Shown: piece after piece, positions 54,258 through 59,771 of the stretch
Numbering within the stretch: position 1 is the first letter of the stretch
Layout: every line of letters starts with the position of its first letter
From: Bacteroidota bacterium
GTDB taxonomy: Bacteria; Bacteroidota; Bacteroidia; Chitinophagales; Chitinophagaceae
Reading direction: 5' to 3'
NCBI GenBank assembly: GCA_013288445.1
Contig: JABDBX010000003.1
Span: forward strand, 1-59,771
DNA length: 59,771 nucleotides
The notes under the pieces: generated by a model
Database searches by the model: none
What the model was told of the DNA's origin: nothing
The model's input: the letters and a program-made list of their open reading frames with translations, nothing else
Position numbers and translations under genes: made by a program

Positions 54258-54770
54258 TTAGCTTTTGGTTATGACCGCATTTGGAAAGTAGGCTTTTGCC
54301 TGTTCATACACATGGGCCGCATCGCTTGTGCGGCAGGCAAATTGCAAAGTGATTGTAGAAGCAGTCGCTACGATCTCAAAACTCACAGGATAGGTAGTGT
54401 AGGAAAGCATAATGAGCAACTGGCAGATGTCCTCGACTTCCATTTTTTCGCCTTTGGGCAATACAATGGCAAATGTTTCTATCGGCTCGTTGCAGTACAG
54501 GTAATGCCCCTCTACGGGCGGTATGTCATACAGATCGTTGTATGGTTCCGGCTCTTCCTCAACCTTCTTTTTGAAAAGCCCGGCAATGCTGCTTAACAGC
54601 GAAAGCTGCACCCCGTCGTCTTGTATTCGTTGGGGCGGCAGATAGTGGCCGAAGAACGGGAAAAAAATAGGTTCCGGGTCAATGTAGGAATCACAGACAT
54701 GCCAGCCCCGGCCACGCTGTTCCCATGCGTAGAAGCGGTTGGTTAGTTCCTGTGAAATGAGCGATGCCAT
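54258..54770 (-). CDS. N-terminal part of the TraD/HerA-type ATPase, cut by an in-frame stop
   Basis: 170 residues, same reading frame as 51816-54188. It has no membrane segment; its last part (STITLQFACRTSDAAHVYEQ, AKAYFPNAV) corresponds to the region that precedes the DFGL..EF segment in full-length family members. The TAA at 54258-54260 separates the halves by only 23 codons. Either the gene is disrupted, or the two halves are made separately, or the stop is read through. Confidence 0.75.
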   Translation of the reverse strand: MASLISQELTNRFYAWEQRGRGWHVCDSYIDPEPIFFPFFGHYLPPQRIQDDGVQLSLLSSIAGLFKKKVEEEPEPYNDLYDIPPVEGHYLYCNEPIETFAIVLPKGEKMEVEDICQLLIMLSYTTYPVSFEIVATASTITLQFACRTSDAAHVYEQAKAYFPNAVITKS

Positions 54771-55291
54771 CAGGATATGTATTGCCGTTCGAGTTCAGAG
54801 AGGCCGCGCACCCCATGCGTATTAGTCGTCTTGTCTATGGCTTCCTGCACAATGCTATGCACCATGCCTTTGTACATTGCCTCGGTGTCCATCTGGTAAA
54901 AGGTCTTGTTGTTGCGATCTTTGCCCATGAGCTTGCTTACCAACCAAATTTTATTAACCCACCCCTCGTCTTCCACACACAGCCACCAGGAAACAAATGT
55001 GCCTGTGCCGAAAGGCGCGGCACAAACGTAAAATATGAATTCGTTGTGAGAGATTTTGAGATACGCGCGAAGATCGGAAAGGACGTGCGTTTCGTGAAAG
55101 GTCTCTTGTCCAATACTCACTATGGGCATCATGCGCTGTTTTACGCCAGCCTCAACTAATGCGTAAAAATCGGTTGTAGAAAATTGCTGGCCGTCGAAAT
55201 AATGTTGCCAGGGTTTTTTGGCAGTAAAAGGCTTTTTGCTAAGTACCAGAATGAAAATAACTGCGATTACTATTAGAACTATGTACTCCAT
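54770..55291 (-). CDS. Membrane-anchored element protein
   Basis: 173 residues from the ATG at 55291 (MEYIVLIVIAVIFILVLS, one membrane helix); the track start at 55357 adds 22 unlikely residues. The soluble part includes FYALVEAGVKQRMMPI and FGTGTFVSWWLCVED. It meets the ATPase N-terminal gene with a 1-nt start/stop overlap, so it probably works with the ATPase at the membrane. No family name recognised. Confidence 0.7.
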   Translation of the reverse strand: MEYIVLIVIAVIFILVLSKKPFTAKKPWQHYFDGQQFSTTDFYALVEAGVKQRMMPIVSIGQETFHETHVLSDLRAYLKISHNEFIFYVCAAPFGTGTFVSWWLCVEDEGWVNKIWLVSKLMGKDRNNKTFYQMDTEAMYKGMVHSIVQEAIDKTTNTHGVRGLSELERQYIS

Positions 55292-55502
55292 ACCATAAGT
55301 GTTTTTTATGTGAAGAAATAATTGAGATACGCATAATTGCGTTTCAGAAAAGTACAAAAAAATATTTCACACATACAAGTTTGCAACCCAAAAATATTTC
55401 AAGCCTTTACCATTTGTGGTATATCCGACCTCCTTACTTCCTGCTCCATTCCTTTCTACACTGTGTCTGAACAATTTTTCTTTCACAAAAAAATATAGCA
55501 AC

Positions 55503-56351
55503 ATGGAGACGCAAACAGCGACTACAAAAAAACGTGAGCAAAAAGACACGCACTTAACCATTACCAGATGGATCATTGAGAAACTGCGCGAAGGAATAGT
55601 GCCTTGGCAGGTATCATGGACTAAGGCCGGACTGCCGGTAAACCTTGTTACTGGCAATGTGTACCGAAGCGTTAACAGGATCATTCTGGCCTCGCTCGGC
55701 TATTCCCGCAACTTGTTTTTGACCTCAAAGCAACTCAAAGGGTTGGACGGCGCGATACTGGCCGAAGAAAGGCCGCACCTTATTTCCTTTTACGGCGAAG
55801 GCAAAACGGAAACGACCAATGTTGAGGCAGACAATGACAAAAAGGAATTGTTGCCTTACACGGTATTTAACATCGCCCAATGCAAGTGGGATACAGGCAA
55901 AACATTCCCGGAAGCGACAGTAGAACTTGACCAGCTACAGGACATTGTGAGCATTAAATCGAAAGATCAAAAGCTGACATATTACGACCCCTGTTTCGAC
56001 TTCATCAACTTGCCGCACGAAAAGAACTTCCCGAACAAACAGGCATATTGCGAGGCTCAATTTCACCAGCTAATGCACAGCACAGGCCATCATACCCGGC
56101 TCAACAGGAAAGACCTTATCCAAATGTCAGAGTTTGGCTATGATTCATTTTCTCATGAGGAACTTGTAGCCGAAATTGGTACTGCTTACCTCATGTCTCA
56201 CTTTGGCTATGCAAAGGAAGTTGCGCCTACAAAGGAATACCTGGACGGTTGGATACAGAAATTGGAACAGGACAAGTACCTCATATTCTCGGCTGCGCTA
56301 CAAGCTGAAAAGGCTATTAGCTTTCTGTTTCTCGGAGAAACAGGAACGTGA
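55503..56351 (+). CDS. ArdC-like anti-restriction protein with altered metalloprotease motif
   Basis: 282 residues from the ATG at 55503. The N-terminal ssDNA-binding domain (ITRWIIEKLREGIVPWQVSW, LFLTSKQLKG) and a C-terminal zinc-metallopeptidase-like domain match ArdC/DUF1738 proteins, which protect incoming DNA during conjugation. The zinc motif reads FHQLMHSTGH, with Gln where HExxH needs the catalytic Glu; the downstream HEELVAEIGTAYL is intact. The protease function may be lost while DNA binding remains. Confidence 0.9.
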   Translation: METQTATTKKREQKDTHLTITRWIIEKLREGIVPWQVSWTKAGLPVNLVTGNVYRSVNRIILASLGYSRNLFLTSKQLKGLDGAILAEERPHLISFYGEGKTETTNVEADNDKKELLPYTVFNIAQCKWDTGKTFPEATVELDQLQDIVSIKSKDQKLTYYDPCFDFINLPHEKNFPNKQAYCEAQFHQLMHSTGHHTRLNRKDLIQMSEFGYDSFSHEELVAEIGTAYLMSHFGYAKEVAPTKEYLDGWIQKLEQDKYLIFSAALQAEKAISFLFLGETGT

Positions 56352-56423
56352 ATTTAAAGTAGTTTAACTGTGAATGGTCGCCATGAAAACAAAACAAAGG
56401 CTCGGCAAAAAAATGTCGGGCTT

Positions 56424-56843
56424 TTATTTTTTGTCACTGCTTTTCTTTAGCATGGCTTCCAGCAATTCAACTTTTTGTCGTTCGCTTGCTAATAGGCGCT
56501 CATACAGTTTTTTATTTTCTTCAAAAACTTCCACCAGCTTATCTACCGGATTGTATTGGTAATTGATCTGCGAGTTCACAACGGCACTGTCATAGTTATT
56601 CTGCACGTTGTTGATCGCGGCATCTTCATTAAAATTCTCTATCGCTTCAACGCTTACTTCCAAACCGTCAGCGATTATCTTCAATTTTGCATCGTCTATA
56701 GTCGCGGACTTCTCTATTTTTGATAACGCACTTTGGCTCATACCGACTTTAGCAGCAAGTATCTCCTGCTTGATACCTTTGAGTGTGCGTATGCGCTCAA
56801 TCTTTCTACCGATATGCGGAATGACTGCTGTTTTGGGTGGCAT
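56424..56843 (-). CDS. XRE-family repressor with coiled-coil tail
   Basis: 139 residues from the ATG at 56843. A helix-turn-helix (KQEILAAKVGMSQSALSKIE) is followed by a linker and a helical tail (LYERLLASERQKVELLEAML). The ORF track start at 56903 would translate the operator repeats (EYFIPKLEYFIP), so the internal Met is preferred. It probably represses itself and the divergent gene at 56962. Confidence 0.85.
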   Translation of the reverse strand: MPPKTAVIPHIGRKIERIRTLKGIKQEILAAKVGMSQSALSKIEKSATIDDAKLKIIADGLEVSVEAIENFNEDAAINNVQNNYDSAVVNSQINYQYNPVDKLVEVFEENKKLYERLLASERQKVELLEAMLKKSSDKK

Positions 56844-56865
56844 GTTTGATTCAAGTTTTAGTGGC

Positions 56866-56901
56866 GGAATAAAATATTCCAGTTTTGGAATAAAATATTC
56901 C
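56866..56901. promoter_or_regulatory. Two identical 15-bp palindromic operators, 21 bp apart
   Basis: GGAATAAAATATTCC occurs at 56866-56880 and 56887-56901. Each is an inverted repeat (GGAATA/TATTCC) and the 21-bp period puts them on the same face of the helix. They lie between the divergent repressor and lipoprotein genes. Confidence 0.8.
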
Positions 56902-56913
56902 AAAAATTCCTTC

Positions 56914-56941
56914 TTTGTAACAAAAGTATGAGATTATTTCG
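56914..56941 (+). promoter_or_regulatory. Candidate promoter of the lipoprotein gene
   Basis: TTTG (56914-56917) and TATTTCG (56935-56941) are 17 nt apart, roughly the Bacteroidota -33/-7 layout, next to the operators. The -7 match is imperfect. Confidence 0.35.
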
Positions 56942-56961
56942 CCCCAAACAAAATCAAATTT

Positions 56962-57429
56962 ATGAAAAGAAAAATAATGACAGCATCTTTAATGATCGCG
57001 GTAGTGAGTATGTTCTATAGCTGCTCAAAAAAGAAAAATGATAGTAACACCATTCCCACTTCGCTAACGGCCACTATAAACGGCACGGCTTTTAATGGTA
57101 CGACTTGCATTGATTCTTTTTTCGCGTCAACAAGCGGTATTTTGAGTATCGGTGGTGGTTCAGGATATGACAAGGATACCGGGTTTGCATATCCATATAT
57201 TGTTATGGATATTACCGACTACTCGGGCGGCATGGGAGCGTTTTATTTTTATAACGGTAGCGGCGGCGGTGGCGGAATAGTTACTGGCTCATATACCAGC
57301 GGCGCTAAGTCTGCTTTGTATGGCACTATTACCATAACCGCAAGAACACCTTACCTAACGGGTACATTCAACTTTACCTGTTTAGATTCCACGAAAGTTG
57401 CGGGTTCATTTCAAGGCAAGCAGATATAA
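56962..57429 (+). CDS. Lipoprotein
   Basis: 155 residues with a lipoprotein signal ending MFYSCSKKK (lipobox Cys). The mature part is Gly/Thr-rich beta sequence (GAFYFYNGSGGGGGIVTGSY) resembling the DUF6252-type lipoproteins of Bacteroidota. It should be anchored in the inner or outer membrane. Possibly controlled by the repressor at 56424. Confidence 0.8.
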   Translation: MKRKIMTASLMIAVVSMFYSCSKKKNDSNTIPTSLTATINGTAFNGTTCIDSFFASTSGILSIGGGSGYDKDTGFAYPYIVMDITDYSGGMGAFYFYNGSGGGGGIVTGSYTSGAKSALYGTITITARTPYLTGTFNFTCLDSTKVAGSFQGKQI

Positions 57430-57464
57430 CTCATTGCTCATTCAATTCACTTAACTAATGAAAT

Positions 57465-58010
57465 ATGAAGAAGATACTTTTGGTTGTGTTATTAACCATA
57501 GCCGGCACAATAGCGGAAGCGCAAAAAATGTATGTCTGGTGCCCGAATGAACAAACGATTGTTTCCAAGCCGGGAGCATTCAGCGGTGTAAAGATCAATT
57601 TGGTCATTACTGACAAACGGGAGTTTGGCTCAAAAACAAGAGATAAGTGTTCGACTGAAGAACTGGTAGAAAATCTTGCCAGCGTGATCAGGCGTACATA
57701 CCCCTCCATTAAATTTACTCTTTCAAAGGAAAAAACGGCAGAAAAAGGCACTGTTAGCATACAGATAGACATACTGGCCTATGCCGCTACATTTAGTACA
57801 GTGATGTGGAACGCGTCAGCAGAATATGCCGTTACTATAAACGACTATAGAAAGGAAAAATCAGCGGAACAAACTCTTGACATTGCGAAAGACCGGAAAT
57901 TTTACAACGCGATCGGTTTTACAACTGCAAAAAGCAATTTGAATAAGACCTATGCTATGGCAAATACCGAACTGGTTGAATTTATTTACAAGGCACTAAA
58001 CAGTAACTAA
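57465..58010 (+). CDS. Periplasmic hypothetical protein
   Basis: 181 residues. A signal peptide (LLVVLLTIAGTIAEAQ) precedes an alpha/beta domain with VSIQIDILAYAATFSTVMWN. The two-strand core and helices give the look of a lipoprotein-related or LptE/YajG-like fold, but this is a weak guess. It follows the lipoprotein gene by 35 nt on the same strand. Confidence 0.7.
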   Translation: MKKILLVVLLTIAGTIAEAQKMYVWCPNEQTIVSKPGAFSGVKINLVITDKREFGSKTRDKCSTEELVENLASVIRRTYPSIKFTLSKEKTAEKGTVSIQIDILAYAATFSTVMWNASAEYAVTINDYRKEKSAEQTLDIAKDRKFYNAIGFTTAKSNLNKTYAMANTELVEFIYKALNSN

Positions 58011-58181
58011 GTATTTATTCGATTTCAGATACCCGATTGCTGCGTTCCCTAATTACAAAAGCGTCACATATAAAAAAGTTTTTCGACTATTCTTTAATTG
58101 AAAACAAATTTTTACATTTATCGCTTTCATCTACAGTTCTTTCATTTCTCATCTTTTCTTCACTCTATAAAAATTTCCAGC

Positions 58182-59771
58182 ATGAAAAAAATCCTGCTCT
58201 TTTCGCTGTTACTTTTTGTTTGCTCTGTACACGTGTTTGCCCAATACAATACCGCCCAAAACAAGGAATGGGCATTCGGATTTTGGACTGGCTTAAATTT
58301 CAACTCCGGCACACCAAGTTGCATAGGAACGAACATAGCAACGAATGAGGGTACGGCCTCCGTTTCCGATCTGGCTGGTAATCTTCTGTTTTATACGGAC
58401 GGATATAAGGTTTGGAGAGCTAACGGCGTGGTGATGCCCAACGGCGGTAGCATCGCAGGTTTTTCTACCGCCAGCACTACACAGGCTACCGCCATAGTGC
58501 CAATGCCAGGAAACGCCAACAAATATTATGTTTTCTCGGTGGAACAATGGGATACCACGCATTGGGATAGCCGTGTTGTTTACTCGGTGGTCGATATGTC
58601 CCTTGATACGGGGCATGGGGATGTTCCTTTCCCGCACGCAACATCCTTAGGCATCCATATGGGCGAGAAGATCGCTACTGTTGCCGGAAACAATTGTGAT
58701 GTGTGGGTGATAACACACCGTAGGGATTCCGCTATTTTCTTGGCTTACGATATTACTTCAACGGGCGTCGCCCCTGCACCTGTTGTTTCCTATGTAGGTA
58801 GCCTGACCGACAGCCTTTCATATGTTACGGGTGTAATGAAAGTAAGCCCTAACCGAAAGAAAATTGTAACCCAATGCGGCCCCTACGCAGGCGACGCGGC
58901 GACAGAATTATATGATTTTAACCCTTCTACGGGCATTGTTTCCAATTGCCGTGTTCTTGACACAACTTTAGGCTATAAGTATGGGGCTGAATTTTCTCCC
59001 GACAATACGAAATTGTATGTGGACGAAGAATTTGGCCCGGTACAACAATACAATATAAGTTTAAGCACAACGGATTCAATTAAAGCTTCTCGGGTTGTTC
59101 TTGATACTGCTACTCCATATCCTAATTTTGGGGATCTGAAATTAGGGCCGGACGGAAAAATTTATATCACCTATGCGGGAACGCTAACACTGGGGTATAT
59201 CAATTCTCCCAATGTTGCCGGAACCGGTTGCGGCTATACAAATCCGGGGGTTGCGCTAACAACGGGATTTGGTTTTTGGGGACTGCCGAATCTTGTAAAT
59301 TCACTTATCCCGGTTGATACCTTTTATACCAGTCACGATACTACAGTTTGTTTATACCGTGATAGCAGTGTAACCATAGCTGCACATGGGGCGGGTGAAT
59401 ATTCCGGCTTTCTTTGGAACGATGGTGCTACGACAACCAGCACTAAAAGTATTTCGGCAACAGGCACTTATTGGGTGAAAATTTATTCTGGCTGCAACTA
59501 CACCGTAGATACCATACACGTTAGCTCTTACGTTGTACCCTCTATAATCACCGGAACGGTGCATGTGTGCGTAGGATCATCAACCCCGCTTATAGATTCA
59601 ATCGGTGGCGGCCTGTGGACGAGCAGCAATACAACCATTGCAAAAGTTGGTTCCCTGACGGGCATTGTTCATGGCATGGCGGCAGGAACGGCAGTAATAA
59701 ATTACACCCTTAGCACTGGCTGTGTGATGAGTGTAACAGTAACCGTAAATCCGCTGCCCTCAATTATTACG
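58182..59771 (+). CDS. Large secreted repeat protein, partial (C-terminus beyond right edge)
   Basis: Open from the ATG at 58182 to the window end (530 codons) and missing from the ORF track for that reason. A signal peptide (LLFSLLLFVCSVHVFAQ) is followed by a beta-propeller-like region (GNLLFYTDGYKVWRANG, MKVSPNRKKIVTQCG, EFSPDNTKLYVDEEF, DLKLGPDGKIYIT). After it come Ig-like repeats (VCLYRDSSVTIAAHGAGEYS, LWTSSNTTIAKVGSLTG) joined by VTVNPLP. The architecture is that of gliding-motility-associated and T9SS-exported surface proteins. Confidence 0.9.
   Translation, partial: MKKILLFSLLLFVCSVHVFAQYNTAQNKEWAFGFWTGLNFNSGTPSCIGTNIATNEGTASVSDLAGNLLFYTDGYKVWRANGVVMPNGGSIAGFSTASTTQATAIVPMPGNANKYYVFSVEQWDTTHWDSRVVYSVVDMSLDTGHGDVPFPHATSLGIHMGEKIATVAGNNCDVWVITHRRDSAIFLAYDITSTGVAPAPVVSYVGSLTDSLSYVTGVMKVSPNRKKIVTQCGPYAGDAATELYDFNPSTGIVSNCRVLDTTLGYKYGAEFSPDNTKLYVDEEFGPVQQYNISLSTTDSIKASRVVLDTATPYPNFGDLKLGPDGKIYITYAGTLTLGYINSPNVAGTGCGYTNPGVALTTGFGFWGLPNLVNSLIPVDTFYTSHDTTVCLYRDSSVTIAAHGAGEYSGFLWNDGATTTSTKSISATGTYWVKIYSGCNYTVDTIHVSSYVVPSIITGTVHVCVGSSTPLIDSIGGGLWTSSNTTIAKVGSLTGIVHGMAAGTAVINYTLSTGCVMSVTVTVNPLPSIIT

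Larger units (their letters stand above)
40385..56351. mobile_element. Integrated mobile element (left end seen, right end not located)
   Basis: The region carries two large serine recombinases, an LPD29-like protein, small HTH regulators, a C5 methyltransferase, a RuvC-like protein, two TraD/HerA-type ATPases and an ArdC-like protein. This is a typical gene set of an integrative conjugative or mobilisable element. No relaxase or VirB4-like assembly genes were recognised. The end coordinate is the last clearly mobile-element gene, not a mapped boundary. Confidence 0.65.

Noticed and set aside
55560-55585. Short match (GGATCATTG) to the DUF4402/integrase junction, considered as the right attachment site
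   Set aside because: Only nine bases, inside the conserved ArdC coding sequence, and no DUF4402 signal-peptide fragment is next to it.
56843-56903. N-terminal extension of the XRE repressor proposed by the ORF track
   Set aside because: The extension is the translation of two palindromic operators; homologous repressors begin near the internal Met.

Overview
This looks like chromosomal DNA of a Bacteroidota bacterium, probably Chitinophagales-like. The support is several Por/type IX secretion (T9SS) C-terminal sorting domains, very large Ig/PKD-repeat surface proteins, outer-membrane beta-barrel and DUF4402 proteins, almost no Shine-Dalgarno sequences, and TAnnTTTG-type promoter boxes. No rRNA, tRNA or CRISPR array was seen.

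Layout. (1) 1-12511, minus: a giant secreted repeat adhesin of at least 4170 codons that runs off the left edge and is missing from the ORF track. (2) 12.5-13.9 kb: a non-coding stretch with a cluster of hairpin repeats. (3) 13.9-26.8 kb: housekeeping and accessory genes: leuS carrying an in-frame DUF559 nuclease insertion, an MBL hydrolase, an outer-membrane protein, a class A-like serine hydrolase, T9SS cargo, a frameshifted HigA-like antitoxin, a sigma-54 activator, a HepT/MntA toxin-antitoxin pair and miaB. (4) 26.8-39.8 kb: a surface-polysaccharide locus (glycosyltransferases, asparagine-synthase-like amidotransferase, acyltransferase, Wzy-like polymerase, GT-C membrane proteins, UDP-GlcNAc 2-epimerase, GT2), interspersed with a T9SS cyclophilin and an SDR enzyme. 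(5) From 40.4 kb: an integrated mobile element whose left end, marked by a large serine recombinase, interrupts a DUF4402 gene. It carries a second serine recombinase, an LPD29-like protein, small HTH regulators, a C5 cytosine methyltransferase with a conserved-looking overlapping frame, a RuvC-like protein, two TraD/HerA-type ATPases (one split by an in-frame stop), an ArdC-like protein with a changed metalloprotease motif, and a three-gene cargo of deaminase, RibD-type reductase and membrane protein. (6) 57-59.8 kb, plus: a lipoprotein, a periplasmic protein and the start of a second large secreted repeat protein that leaves the right edge. The far end of the mobile element was not found, so it is unclear whether block 6 is element or host.

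How the genes fit together. The polysaccharide genes probably build and export a capsule or O-antigen-like glycan. The T9SS cargo and giant adhesins share the same cell surface. The mobile element combines integration (serine recombinases), DNA transfer or translocation (TraD-like ATPases), DNA modification (methyltransferase), anti-restriction (ArdC-like) and a possible defence or metabolic cargo. No relaxase was recognised in the window.

The most interesting items are the REP-flanked DUF559 nuclease inside leucyl-tRNA synthetase, the dual-frame methyltransferase, the deaminase/reductase/membrane cassette between two paralogous ATPases, and the paired palindromic operators in front of the 56.8 kb repressor. 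All protein family calls come from reading motifs by eye; no database search was run.
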